Assembly: GCA_022825855.1 (NCBI GenBank)
Contig: JAJDWB010000019.1
Location: forward strand, 1-64,000
Length of the DNA stretch: 64,000 nt
Source: Dehalococcoidia bacterium
GTDB lineage: Bacteria; Chloroflexota; Dehalococcoidia; Bin125
Direction: 5' to 3'
Made by a program: the position numbers and the translations under genes. The notes beneath the pieces are model-generated. The model saw nothing but the letters and a program-made list of their open reading frames with translations, was not told the origin of the DNA and ran no database searches. The stretch's first letter is position 1. Every line of letters begins with the position of its first letter. Of this stretch, positions 17,878 to 26,846 are shown in pieces.

Positions 17878-18642
17878 TCAGCCCATCACCATGCCGCCGT
17901 CCACGTGAATCACCTGTCCCGTGATGTACGCGCCGCCCGGACCGGCCAGGAAGGCGACCAGCGGGGCCACGTCGGCCGGATCGCCGAGGCGTTCCAGGGG
18001 AATCCGCTGCATCACGTTGCTGATTACGTCTTCCGACAGGTCGGCCGTGATGTCGGTCTGGATGAAGCCCGGCGAGACGAGGTTGACCGTGATCCCGCGC
18101 GAGCCCAATTCATGGGCGAGCGAGCGGGTCATGCCGGCCAGTCCCGCCTTGGCCGCCGCATAGTTGGCCTGACCGGCGTTGCCGACCGTGCCAATCACCG
18201 ACCCAATCGTGATGATCCGTCCCCTGCGCGCGCGCAGCATGCCGCGCAGCACCGACTGCGTGGTCAGGAACGATCCGGTCAGATTCGTACCTACCACGGC
18301 GTCCCAATCGGCCGACTTCATCCGCATCGCCAGCATGTCGCGGGTGATCCCCGCGTTGTTGACCAGGATTGTCGGCGCGCCCAGCTCGTCCGTCACGGCC
18401 TTGGACATCGCGCTGACGGCGTCGCCGACGGAGATGTCCGCCTGCACGACGCAGGCCCGTCGGCCTTGCGCTTCAATCTGCTCGCCCACTTCCTGCGCGG
18501 CGTCGGCCGAGGACGTGTAGTTCACGCCCACGTCCGCGCCCTGCGCTGCCAGTTCCAGGGCAATCGCGCGTCCGATTCCACGCGACGCGCCGGTGACCAG
18601 CGCCACGTCACCCGCCAACGGCAGTGCGTCGGAGTCAATCAT
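17878..18642 (-). CDS. fabG: 3-oxoacyl-ACP reductase
   Basis: This 254-residue short-chain dehydrogenase reduces 3-oxoacyl-ACP with NADPH. TGASRGIGRAIA is the cofactor loop, NNAG is present, and catalytic Ser (ITIGSVIGTVGNAG) and Tyr-Lys (NYAAAK) are in place. FabG assignment rests on the neighbouring fabD-fabF-acpP genes and on the FabG-like GSVIGTVGN and VNLVSPGFIQTDIT stretches. It is separated from fabD by 147 bases that hold the candidate operator, so it may be transcribed separately. Confidence 0.92.
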   Translation of the reverse strand: MIDSDALPLAGDVALVTGASRGIGRAIALELAAQGADVGVNYTSSADAAQEVGEQIEAQGRRACVVQADISVGDAVSAMSKAVTDELGAPTILVNNAGITRDMLAMRMKSADWDAVVGTNLTGSFLTTQSVLRGMLRARRGRIITIGSVIGTVGNAGQANYAAAKAGLAGMTRSLAHELGSRGITVNLVSPGFIQTDITADLSEDVISNVMQRIPLERLGDPADVAPLVAFLAGPGGAYITGQVIHVDGGMVMG

Positions 18643-18793
18643 GAGGCGAGGCTACCACCGATCAGGCGGCCAAATTCATACGTTCGTAACCGCAGTGTTC
18701 CCCGCTTGCATGACACTGCCCTCACTGGTTCTGCGGATGGCGCGGCTGATCGTACCTGCGGGCAGGTCGGCCACGCCGCGAGGGGAGACGCCC

Positions 18794-20116
18794 ATGTTGG
18801 AAGTCGGTGAAGCCGGGAATAATGCCTGGCTCCTAACCTCTGCCGCGCTCGTGCTGCTGATGACGCCGGGCCTGGCCTTTTTCTACTCCGGACTGGTGCG
18901 GACCAAGTCGGCCGCGGCGACGATCATGCAGTCGTTCGTCATGGCCGGCGTGGCCACGATCGTCTGGATCCTCTGGGGCTACTCGCTCGCCTTCGGCACC
19001 GATATCGGCGGGTTCGTCGGCAACCTGACGAACTTCGGCCTGCGCGGCCTGGAGCCGACTGCCGACGGACTGGCCTTCATGGTCTTCCAGATGATGTTCG
19101 CCATCATCACCCCGGCGCTGATCACCGGCGCGTTCGTTGAACGAATCTCGTTCAAGGCGCTGCTCGTCTTCACCGTGCTCTGGATTACCTTCGTCTATGC
19201 GCCGATCTGTCACTGGGTCTGGCACGGCGACGGCTGGCTGTTCCAGCTCGACGCGCTCGACTTCGCCGGCGGCACCGTGGTCCACATCAACGCCGGAGCG
19301 GCCGCCCTGGCCGGAGCGCTCTTCGTCGGACGCCGGCGCGACTCCGTCGCCGAGACGCGCCCGCACGACGTGTCCAAGGTCGTGATCGGCGCCGGCCTGC
19401 TCTGGTTCGGCTGGTTCGGCTTCAACGCCGGTTCAGCCCTGGAAGCAAACTCGTCGGCAATCAATGCCTTCGTCCAGACCCAGATCTCCGCCGCCGGCGG
19501 ACTGGTCGCCTGGACGCTGCTTTCGTGGCGCTACACGGGTCATCCCTCGATCATTGGCGCCGCGACCGGCGCCGTTGCCGGGTTGGTCGCGATCACTCCC
19601 GCAGCCGGCTCTGTCGGACTCTGGCCCGCGACGGACGGGTATCTCAACTTCTTCCCGGCGCTCTGCATTGGGTCCGTCGCCTCGATCCTGGGCTTCTACG
19701 CCATTCGCTTGCTGCACCGCTGGCGCGACATGGACGACACCCTCGACGTGTTCGCGGTGCATGGCGTCGGCGGCATCTGGGGCGCGCTCGCGATCGGCAT
19801 CTTCGCCGTCTCCGAAGTCACCGGCGGAGCGAACGGATTCATCGGTGGTAGCGCCGACCTGATCTGGCGCCAGTTCGTCGGCGTGATCGCCGCGCTGGGC
19901 TGGTCGCTGGTCGTGTCTTCGATCCTGTTCATCGTCGTGCAGAGGCTGATGCCGCTGCGGGTCAACGAGACCGAGGAGATGATCGGACTCGACCGCAGCA
20001 CGCACAACGAACCGGCCTACGAGTACGACGAAATCGGCTTCGGCTGGGACGCGAGCGATACGATTGACGAACCGATTCCCAGTGGAGCCGAAGCGCTGAA
20101 GAGGTTGCTGTCATGA
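18794..20116 (+). CDS. amtB: Ammonium transporter
   Basis: The 440-residue integral membrane protein is an Amt-family ammonium channel. The first segments (NAWLLTSAALVLLMTPGLAFFYSGLVRTKS) and DFAGGTVVHINAGAAALAGAL, containing one of the pore histidines, are typical; about 11 hydrophobic segments are visible. ATG 18794 follows GGGGAG by 6 bases; the longer open frame upstream crosses the divergent fabG promoter and is rejected. Its last four bases overlap the start of the PII gene, a common coupling in which PII blocks the channel when nitrogen is plentiful. Confidence 0.95.
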   Translation: MLEVGEAGNNAWLLTSAALVLLMTPGLAFFYSGLVRTKSAAATIMQSFVMAGVATIVWILWGYSLAFGTDIGGFVGNLTNFGLRGLEPTADGLAFMVFQMMFAIITPALITGAFVERISFKALLVFTVLWITFVYAPICHWVWHGDGWLFQLDALDFAGGTVVHINAGAAALAGALFVGRRRDSVAETRPHDVSKVVIGAGLLWFGWFGFNAGSALEANSSAINAFVQTQISAAGGLVAWTLLSWRYTGHPSIIGAATGAVAGLVAITPAAGSVGLWPATDGYLNFFPALCIGSVASILGFYAIRLLHRWRDMDDTLDVFAVHGVGGIWGALAIGIFAVSEVTGGANGFIGGSADLIWRQFVGVIAALGWSLVVSSILFIVVQRLMPLRVNETEEMIGLDRSTHNEPAYEYDEIGFGWDASDTIDEPIPSGAEALKRLLS

Positions 20117-20454
20117 AAAAGATCGAAGCAATCATCCGGCCCGAGTCGCTGGAACCGGTCAAGCGCAGGCTGATCGAAGCGGGCATCACCGGACTGCATG
20201 TCGAGCGGGTCGCCGGGCACGGCTACCAGGGCGGCGTTGTGCAGGCCGGACGCGGCGGACAGTTCTACACCGTCGACATGATCCCCAAGGTCAAGATCAT
20301 CACGGTGATCTCCGACTTCAACGTGGAGCCGGCGATCGAAGCGATCATCGCCGGCGCCCGCTCCGACCGCACCGGCGACGGCAAAATCTTCGTCATGGAC
20401 GTCGAGGAAGCCGTCCGCGTCCGCACCGGAGAACGCGGCCGCGAGGTTCTCTGA
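20113..20454 (+). CDS. glnB: Nitrogen regulatory protein PII
   Basis: The 113-residue trimeric signal protein senses ATP/ADP and 2-oxoglutarate and binds AmtB. The MKKIEAIIRPESLEPVKRRL start and the C-terminal TGDGKIFVMDVEEAVRVRTGE signature are clear. The T-loop (residues 35-55) is unusual: the usual Arg38 and Lys40 are Tyr and Gly, Tyr46 is Gly, and there is one extra residue before the VD pair, so the modified-Tyr position is read as FY at 51-52. Linkage to amtB makes GlnK-like function likely. Confidence 0.94.
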   Translation: MKKIEAIIRPESLEPVKRRLIEAGITGLHVERVAGHGYQGGVVQAGRGGQFYTVDMIPKVKIITVISDFNVEPAIEAIIAGARSDRTGDGKIFVMDVEEAVRVRTGERGREVL

Positions 20455-20470
20455 ACGGCTTGCTCGTCCG

Positions 20471-20508
20471 TCAACCCGATCGCGGCTAGAACATCGCGAT
20501 CGGGTTGA
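20471..20508. terminator. Bidirectional hairpin between convergent glnB and cyclase gene
   Basis: A 14-bp perfect stem (20471-20484 with 20495-20508) encloses a 10-base loop GCTAGAACAT that contains the stop codon of the leftward cyclase gene. No T-run follows on either side, so it may be a transcript-end stabiliser rather than an intrinsic terminator. Confidence 0.6.
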
Positions 20509-21421
20509 TCGGCGACGCCGTCCCGCCGACCAGGCGCAACGGTGCGATCGTCAACAGAAACTCCCAACGACGGCGTCCGGCGCAGGCCTCGCCCAGCGGG
20601 CCGAGCCGGGCGTTGTCGATCAGGTGCACGCCCATGTAGGTGATGATGATGTGATGGATCGGTAGGGGCGAACCCTCAACATTCGAGGGAATCACGTCCG
20701 AGACGCCGTCGCAGCCCAGAATCGCCACCTCGCGCTCGCGGATCCAGGGCAGCGTCTCCATCAGCAGCCCGGCCATGCCGGCAAACGGTGGCGTGGCGCC
20801 TTCTGCTTCACGCCGATTGTCACGGCCCGTGCGAATCAGCAGGATGTCGCCTGAGCGAACGCTGATTCCCTGCGCCGCCTCGGCAGCCTCCAGGTCGTCC
20901 ACGCTGATGCCGTAGCCCGGTTCCAGCCAGTCCTCGCCTCTCAGGCGGGCGATGTCGAGCAGTACGCCGCGCGTGGAGACGCCCTGTTCGAGCGCCATGA
21001 TCGAGTTCTTGGCCGCACCGGTCGAGAGCACCTCGGAGGCCGGGTAACCGTTGTACATCTTGCCCTGGTCGAGAATGTGGCAGAGCGCGTCGATGTGGGT
21101 GTTGGCCATCCCGTGGGGCGAGATCACGAAGCCGTCGCCGGTCGCCTCCAGCCCGCGCACGCCGCCCAGTCCGCTGACGTCGCCCGCGCCGGTCATGAAG
21201 TGCGTCACCGGGGTTGGGTTGTCGGCCGCCGGCGTCTTGGCCAGCTCGAGCGCGCAGCTCACCGTGACCCCTTCCGAGACCAGCGCCGCGGCTGCGGCCG
21301 AGACCCCGGGTGTGACGTAGTTCAGTGTGCCGCGCTCGTCATCCGGCCCCCAGCGTCCCCAGTTGGAGAGTTGCTGCGCCATCGCATCGACATCCGCGCG
21401 TGTTCCGCTCTGAGTAGCCAT
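20486..21421 (-). CDS. Cyclase family protein (kynurenine formamidase-like)
   Basis: The 311-residue product belongs to the cyclase/KynB metal-dependent hydrolase family (PF04199). The metal-site region GMANTHIDALCHILDQG corresponds to the family HxGTHxDxxxH motif, and DILLIRTGRD and CDGVSDVIPS are also conserved. I start at ATG 21421 with AAAGGA about 9 bases upstream; nearly 80 further upstream codons have no family similarity. The final codons form one arm of a hairpin shared with the convergent glnB end. The substrate is unknown. Confidence 0.85.
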   Translation of the reverse strand: MATQSGTRADVDAMAQQLSNWGRWGPDDERGTLNYVTPGVSAAAAALVSEGVTVSCALELAKTPAADNPTPVTHFMTGAGDVSGLGGVRGLEATGDGFVISPHGMANTHIDALCHILDQGKMYNGYPASEVLSTGAAKNSIMALEQGVSTRGVLLDIARLRGEDWLEPGYGISVDDLEAAEAAQGISVRSGDILLIRTGRDNRREAEGATPPFAGMAGLLMETLPWIREREVAILGCDGVSDVIPSNVEGSPLPIHHIIITYMGVHLIDNARLGPLGEACAGRRRWEFLLTIAPLRLVGGTASPINPIAMF

Positions 21422-21623
21422 GTTCAGGGTCCTTTCCAGGCAGCGCTGGCTGCGTGCGTTCGAGAAGCGTGATCGGCTGGTGCGATCGGCAGGCAGTATG
21501 CCAGAGCGCAGACCCAGAGGCGCGTCGGCGATAGAGTGACATCTGGTCACCTGTTCCGATCTGATACGACCGCGCGCCGGTCGGCTGGAGGCGGGCATAG
21601 GGGCTTGAAGAGGAATGGCCTGA

Positions 21624-23039
21624 GTGCTGCCCGCACTGTTCGGATCAAACCGCAACATCTTCTACGGCTGGTACATCGTCGGCGCCGGAATCATCATCAA
21701 CATGTTGATGGGCGGGCTGATCATGCACGCCTTCCACTTCTATGTCGCTGAACTCAAGGCCGAGTTTCTCTGGCCCGCCACGATCTTCGGGCTTGCCTTC
21801 ATGATTACCCGGATCGAGTCCGGCGTCCTGGGGCCGATTCAGGGCTGGCTGATCGATCGCTTCGGCCCACAAACCATGATGCGGATCGGCATCGCCTCAA
21901 CCACGATCGGCCTGCTCGCATTCTCGCAACTCTGGAGCCAGGGCACGTTCATCGCCTTCTACTTCATCGTCGCAATCGGCGCGTCGGTCGGCGGCTTTAT
22001 GACCGTCTCTGTCGCGGTCGTGACCTGGTTTGAGAAGAAACGCTCGCGCGCGCTTGGCTACATGTCGACCGGCTTTGCCTTCGGCGGATTCATGGCTACG
22101 CCGATTGGATACATGATCCAGGAGATCGGCTGGCGAAACGCCGCGCTGCTCTCCGCAATTGTGCTTTTCACTGTCGGTCAAGTGCTGGCAACGCTGTTTG
22201 TCCGCCGGCCTGAGGATCGCGGACTGGTGAAGGATGGAGCAGCCGACTCCGCCGCCGCCGCATCCGTTGACCGGCAAGGCGCCCAGACCGGGGCAAGCGC
22301 ATTTCGGCACCGTGACTTCACGGCGCGCGAGGCGATGCGCACGAGAGCCTTCTGGGGTCTGGCGCTCGCCCATGGGGCTCCCCTGCTGGTGGTGTCGGGC
22401 GTCTTCGTCCACTTCACCCTGCTGGTCACCGAGGTCGAGGGGTTAACCGCGTTCCATGCCGGCATCGCCTACACGATCATGAATGTCGCCCAGCTCGTGG
22501 GACAGCTTGGCATGGGCTATCTCGGCGATCGGATGTCCAAGCGACTGCTGCTGGTGCCGCCGATGTTCGGCCACTGCATTGCGGCAATCATGCTGGCGTT
22601 TGCGACGTCCTACGAGATGATCCTGTTCGCCGCGATCATCAACGGACTGTCCTGGGGGTCGCGCGCGCCGCTGCTGACCGCGCTGCGGGCCGACTACTTC
22701 GGCGCTTCCAACTTCGGTCAAATCATGGGTTGGTCCTCGATCGTGATGTCGACCTTCATGACGGTCGGCGGGTTCCTCTCTTCGGTCCTCTTCGACGCCA
22801 CCGGCAGCTACGCAATTCCCTTCACCGTGCTCGGGCTGGGCGCCCTGACCGGCGCGATCTGGGTGCTGATGGCCGGCCGCCCGCGATTGCCGGGCGTCCG
22901 CGTGGTGACGGCGACCGGAGCGCTGCGAGCGGCGCAGCCGATTGCCATGTTCAGGCCCAACCGCCGCGTCGTCGGCGCGGCCGCGCGTGCGGCCCCGCAA
23001 CGAACCGCGCTCGACCGCAAGCAGACCGCCGATTCCTGA
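21624..23039 (+). CDS. MFS transporter (first of tandem pair)
   Basis: The 471-residue product has 12 likely membrane segments of the major facilitator superfamily, with the loop motif between segments 2 and 3 seen as GWLIDRFGPQ and a second at GYLGDRMSKR. The arrangement resembles oxalate/formate or monocarboxylate-type permeases. GTG 21624 follows AGAGGAA. The protein is closely similar to the next gene over its whole length, so the two arose by tandem duplication. The substrate is unknown. Confidence 0.88.
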   Translation: MLPALFGSNRNIFYGWYIVGAGIIINMLMGGLIMHAFHFYVAELKAEFLWPATIFGLAFMITRIESGVLGPIQGWLIDRFGPQTMMRIGIASTTIGLLAFSQLWSQGTFIAFYFIVAIGASVGGFMTVSVAVVTWFEKKRSRALGYMSTGFAFGGFMATPIGYMIQEIGWRNAALLSAIVLFTVGQVLATLFVRRPEDRGLVKDGAADSAAAASVDRQGAQTGASAFRHRDFTAREAMRTRAFWGLALAHGAPLLVVSGVFVHFTLLVTEVEGLTAFHAGIAYTIMNVAQLVGQLGMGYLGDRMSKRLLLVPPMFGHCIAAIMLAFATSYEMILFAAIINGLSWGSRAPLLTALRADYFGASNFGQIMGWSSIVMSTFMTVGGFLSSVLFDATGSYAIPFTVLGLGALTGAIWVLMAGRPRLPGVRVVTATGALRAAQPIAMFRPNRRVVGAAARAAPQRTALDRKQTADS

Positions 23040-23058
23040 CATCCCCCATACTGGGCGT

Positions 23059-24411
23059 ATGCGCTCGCGCCTGGTTCGCCGGAACATCTTCTTCGGCTGG
23101 TACATTGTCGCCGCCGGGATGATCATCAACATGCTCATCGGCGGGTTGGTGATGCACTCCTTCAGCTTCTACGTGGCTGAGCTGAAGGCCGAGTACCTGT
23201 GGTCGGCCTCGCTGTTCGCATTCGCGTTCACGCTGACCCGCGTTGAAAGCGGCGTCCTGGGTCCGATCCAGGGCTGGCTGATTGACCGCTTCAGCCCCAG
23301 AACGATGATCCGCTGGGGGATCGCGTCAACGGCCCTGGGCATGTTCGCCTTCAGCCGGTTGTGGGACGAAGGCAGTTTCATTGGCTTCTACTTCCTGATC
23401 TCGATCGGGGCGTCGGTCGGCGGCTTCATGACGATCTCGGTCGTCACCGTGACCTGGTTCGAGCGGCTGCGATCGCGGGCGCTGGGATTCATGGCGATGG
23501 GCTTCGGCCTGGGCGGATTCCTGCCGCCGGTCGTGGGCACGCTGATCGAGGCGGTCGGCTGGCGCTGGACGGCGATGCTCTCCGCCGCCGTGCTGCTGGT
23601 CGTGGGCATGGCGCTGTCCTCGCTGTTTGTCCGCGATCCGCGGGAGAAGGGCATGGAGCCCGACGGCGGAGCGAGAACCCCGGCATCGGCCGGTACCGGC
23701 GGCAGATTTACGCCGGCGGACGCGAACCGCGCCTACCGCCATCGCGACTTCACGGCGAGAGAGGCGCTGCGCACGCGGGCGTTCTGGGCGCTGGCGCTGG
23801 CCCACGGCACGCCGCTGATGGTGATCTCGGGGATGATGGTCTACTTCGCCACCCGGGTGCAGGAGATCGAGGGTCTGACCGCCGCCGAGGCGGGCGCGGC
23901 CTGGTCGGTGATGTCGGCGTTTCAACTGGTCGGGCAGTTCACGATGGGCTACCTGGGCGACGTGATTTCGAAGCGCCTGATCCTGCTTTTCTGCATGGTC
24001 GGCCACGGCGCAGCGGCGATCATCTTCGGCATCGCCGACAGCTACTGGATGGTGATGCTCTGCTCGGTGGTCAACGGGCTCGCCTGGGGTGCTCGGGGTC
24101 CGCTGATCACGGCGCTGCGGGCGGATTACTTCGGCGCTTCGAGTTTCGGACAGATCATGGGCTGGTCGTCGACCGTGATGATGCTGTTCATGGTCGCCGG
24201 ATCGCTGGTCGTGGGCACGCTGCGCGACGCGACCGGGGATTTCACGCTGGGATTCACGGTCGTCGGCATCGGCGCGGCGACGGGCCTGCTCTGGGTCATG
24301 ATCGCCAGTCGGCCGCGGCTGTCGCAGGTGGTCGCGGCGGCGCGGAAGCTGTCGCCGCTCTCCGCCGAACTGATTGCCGTGTCGCGGCCCAACCGGTCCG
24401 GCGGTAGCTGA
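23059..24411 (+). CDS. MFS transporter (second of tandem pair)
   Basis: The 450-residue paralog of the preceding transporter starts 19 bases after its stop. Shared stretches include NIFFGWYIV, YVAELKAEYLW, ESGVLGPIQGWLIDRF and LTALRADYFGAS (here ITALRADYFGAS). ATG 23059 was chosen because MRSRLVRRNIFFGWYIV aligns with the first paralog; a longer frame overlaps the previous gene. Together with the following GMC oxidoreductase this suggests uptake and oxidation of an organic substrate, which is inference. Confidence 0.88.
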   Translation: MRSRLVRRNIFFGWYIVAAGMIINMLIGGLVMHSFSFYVAELKAEYLWSASLFAFAFTLTRVESGVLGPIQGWLIDRFSPRTMIRWGIASTALGMFAFSRLWDEGSFIGFYFLISIGASVGGFMTISVVTVTWFERLRSRALGFMAMGFGLGGFLPPVVGTLIEAVGWRWTAMLSAAVLLVVGMALSSLFVRDPREKGMEPDGGARTPASAGTGGRFTPADANRAYRHRDFTAREALRTRAFWALALAHGTPLMVISGMMVYFATRVQEIEGLTAAEAGAAWSVMSAFQLVGQFTMGYLGDVISKRLILLFCMVGHGAAAIIFGIADSYWMVMLCSVVNGLAWGARGPLITALRADYFGASSFGQIMGWSSTVMMLFMVAGSLVVGTLRDATGDFTLGFTVVGIGAATGLLWVMIASRPRLSQVVAAARKLSPLSAELIAVSRPNRSGGS

Positions 24412-24498
24412 TCGCGGGCGAGGCCAGGGCGGCGATGCCGTACCCTCAGCGTCGCATTAGAAGCAAACCAGTGCAGCGAACGAGCGAGGAGGAGCCGG

Positions 24499-26064
24499 AT
24501 GGAATACGACGTGATCATCGTGGGCGGCGGATCGTCGGGCGCGGTCATGGCGACGCGGCTGTCGGAGGACCGCTCGCGATCGGTCCTGCTGCTCGACGCG
24601 GGACCCGACTACCGCACGCTGGGCGAACTGCCGAGCGACGTCAACAGCATCCACGAGCCGTCGGTCCAGCGGCACGACTGGGGCTTCAACGCGACGTTCG
24701 TGCCCGGGCGCGATGCGCCGTTGCCGCGCGGCAAGCTGGTCGGCGGATCGTCGGCGATCAACACCGGCGTCGCGATTCGCGGCGCGCCGGGCGACTACGA
24801 CGTCTGGGCCGAGATGACCGGCGACGATCGCTGGGCCTGGTCGGAGTGTCTGCCCTACTTCCGCGGGATCGAGGACGACAAGGACGAGGGCGGCGACTTC
24901 CACGGTCAGGGCGGCCCGATTCCCGTGCGGCGCTGGACGTTCGATGAGATGGAGGCGGTGCAGCGCGGGTTCTACGACGCCTGCGTGGCGCACGGTTTCG
25001 AGCAGACCAACGACCAGAATGACCCCGAGTCGACCGGGATCTCGCCGCTGGCGATGAACCGCGACGGCCCCGAGCGGATGACCCGCTGGTCGGCCAACCT
25101 GGGCTTCCTCTCGCAGGCGCGCAACCGGCTCAACCTGACCGTGCGCGGACACTGCCTGGTCGACCGGGTGCTGTTCGAGGACGGCCGCGCGGTCGGTCTC
25201 GCGGTCGAGTGCGAGGGCGAGCTGCAGGAGGTGCGCGGCAAGCAGATCGTGCTCTCGGCGGGCGCGATCATGAGTCCGGCGATCCTGCTGCGCAGCGGAA
25301 TCGGCCCGGCCTCGGAGCTGGCCGAGCTCGGCATCCCGTCGGTCGTCGACTTGCCGGGCGTCGGCAAGCACCTGATGGACCACCCGATGACGCCGATGCT
25401 GTTCTGGCCCACGCCGGGCACGGTCGATCCCGACCGTCCGCTGGCGCAAACACTGCTGCGCTACACCTCGGCCACCGGCGAGTTCAACGACATGCAGGTC
25501 TACCTGCTGGGCCACATCCTGATCGGTCGCGAGGCTCGCTTCGGCGCCTGGGTCGGCGAGGACGAGGAGGCGCCGGACTCGGACTGGGTCTGGGGCATCG
25601 CGCCGGGCGTGCAACTGCCGAACTCGTTCGGCTCGGTCACGCTGGAGAGCGCCGACTACACGCAGCATCCGAAGATCGACCTGAAGTTTGACGAGCACGA
25701 GGGCGACCGGGTCCGCCTGCGCGAGGGCGCGCGGCTGGCCTGGAACCTGGCGCAGTCGGACGAGCTCAAGCCGTATCACCGGGGCGCAATCGACATCGAC
25801 CAGGAGACTGTCGACGACGACGAGAAGCTGGACGAGTGGATCCACGCCACGGCGACCAGCATGGCCCACCCGACCTGCACCTGCCCGATGGGTCCCGACC
25901 CGTCCGAGGGCGCGGTCGTCGACAGCGAGGGCCGCGTCTACGGCGTCGACAACCTGCGCGTGGTCGACGGCTCGATCATGCCCACCCTGGTCCGCGCCAA
26001 CACCAACTTCACCTGCATGATGATGGGCGAGCGCGTCGCCGAGTGGATGTCGGCGGAGTCGTAA
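24499..26064 (+). CDS. GMC family FAD-dependent oxidoreductase
   Basis: The 521-residue flavoprotein is of the glucose-methanol-choline family, oxidising an alcohol. The FAD dinucleotide fold DVIIVGGGSSGAVMA opens the protein; KLVGGSSAINTGVAIRG is the second FAD signature; the C-terminal HPTCTCPMG and VDGSIMPTLVRANTNFT regions hold the active-site end. AGGAGGAG precedes ATG 24499 at 7 bases. The substrate is not evident. Confidence 0.93.
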   Translation: MEYDVIIVGGGSSGAVMATRLSEDRSRSVLLLDAGPDYRTLGELPSDVNSIHEPSVQRHDWGFNATFVPGRDAPLPRGKLVGGSSAINTGVAIRGAPGDYDVWAEMTGDDRWAWSECLPYFRGIEDDKDEGGDFHGQGGPIPVRRWTFDEMEAVQRGFYDACVAHGFEQTNDQNDPESTGISPLAMNRDGPERMTRWSANLGFLSQARNRLNLTVRGHCLVDRVLFEDGRAVGLAVECEGELQEVRGKQIVLSAGAIMSPAILLRSGIGPASELAELGIPSVVDLPGVGKHLMDHPMTPMLFWPTPGTVDPDRPLAQTLLRYTSATGEFNDMQVYLLGHILIGREARFGAWVGEDEEAPDSDWVWGIAPGVQLPNSFGSVTLESADYTQHPKIDLKFDEHEGDRVRLREGARLAWNLAQSDELKPYHRGAIDIDQETVDDDEKLDEWIHATATSMAHPTCTCPMGPDPSEGAVVDSEGRVYGVDNLRVVDGSIMPTLVRANTNFTCMMMGERVAEWMSAES

Positions 26065-26069
26065 CTCCG

Positions 26070-26090
26070 AAAATTCGCGGGCAGCGCCCG
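26070..26090 (-). terminator. Leftward terminator-like hairpin
   Basis: On the minus strand CGGGC-GCT-GCCCG (26090-26078) is followed by CGAATTTT. The stem is only 5 bp and the T-run short. It would end a leftward transcript coming from the toxin-antitoxin genes through the decamer array. Confidence 0.35.
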
Positions 26091-26180
26091 GAAACGGGGC
26101 AGATGAGCGCCGGTTCCGACCGATCTGCGCGAATTCCTTGCTGTGGGCTGGCGACCGGCGTCGGGGGATGTCAGATTTGG

Positions 26181-26285
26181 TCAGATCCGGTCAGATCTTG
26201 TCGGGATCAGGTCAGATCGGGGTAGAAATCGTCGCCCTGCGGGTGGGTCATGTCGGATGATGTCGGATGGATCGGTGGGGTTCAT
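26181..26285 (-). CDS. Possible 34-residue peptide over the third decamer array
   Basis: ATG 26285 has GGGAG six bases upstream on the minus strand and opens a 34-residue frame beginning MNPTDPSD and ending PTRSDRI, with its stop inside a decamer. The composition (Arg, Asp, Pro, Ser) and the NRSERI/TRSDRI similarity to the peptide at 43595-43702 come from related repeats. It lies downstream of the vapC-like gene on the same strand. Coding is unproven. Confidence 0.25.
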   Translation of the reverse strand: MNPTDPSDIIRHDPPAGRRFLPRSDLIPTRSDRI

Positions 26286-26426
26286 GATGCGCTCCCGGGT
26301 CGCTGACGGTGGTTCGGCCTCTCGCCATTGTATGAGAACGCACGTGCGATGGAGCGGTCATGGTGTGTCGCGGGCGACGGTCGTGACGCGCGGTGATTGC
26401 TTCGCCGCGTGGAAGTCGGAGAACAG

Positions 26427-26846
26427 CTAGGCGACGCCCGACTCAGCCAATGGAACCCGTCGCGGTCGTCCACGGAGATGACTCTTGTAGACGAACGGTC
26501 GGGAGTCCTGGTTGATCTGCCTCAGCCAAGCCAAGCGTCGGATGATGAACGACAAGACGTCATAGTTGACCGCATCGCCGGGTCGGAGGATCACTACGCC
26601 CACTTTGTTGGCGACGATGCCTTCGCGTTCGGATGTTCGTTCGATGAGGCGCCGGTCCTGAGTCAGCACCAACCAGCGCTCGCGGCCGGCGTCGCGCATC
26701 CACGTCTCGTCTGGAATCTCCAGCCCATGAGTCGGGGTGCCGCGATAGTGCTCAGTGAGCGCGATGCAACTCAAATCGGGAGCGTTGACCAGCTCCAGCA
26801 CCCGAGCAACACGCACCCCCATCGTGGCGTCAAAGAACAGGGTCAG
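26427..26846 (-). CDS. PIN-like toxin (VapC45 type)
   Basis: The family is a small PIN-like ribonuclease toxin with the stretch RERWLVLTQDRRLIERTSEREGIVANKVGVVIL. The first ATG (26822, giving 131 residues) would remove the typical N-terminal strand. Reading upstream in frame gives LTLFFDATMGVRVARVLELV, where the FFDA aspartate is the expected first catalytic acid. I therefore extend the gene to CTG 26846, which overlaps the antitoxin stop (CTGA); a non-ATG start coupled to the antitoxin is inferred. A basic tail (LRGRPRRVP) ends the protein. Confidence 0.72.
   Translation of the reverse strand: MTLFFDATMGVRVARVLELVNAPDLSCIALTEHYRGTPTHGLEIPDETWMRDAGRERWLVLTQDRRLIERTSEREGIVANKVGVVILRPGDAVNYDVLSFIIRRLAWLRQINQDSRPFVYKSHLRGRPRRVPLAESGVA

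Larger units (their letters stand above)
26065..26426. repeat. Intergenic region with third decamer-repeat array
   Basis: This 362-base gap lies between convergent genes. From 26171, units TCAGATTTGG, TCAGATCCGG, TCAGATCTTG and TCGGGATCAG follow at exactly 10-bp steps, then one more TCAGATCGG after a single extra base; two TGTCGGATG units lie at 26251-26270, again 10 bp apart. Read on the minus strand the unit GGATCTGACC resembles GGATCCGAAC of the array at 43643-43680. The rest (26286-26426) holds nothing I recognise. Confidence 0.7.
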
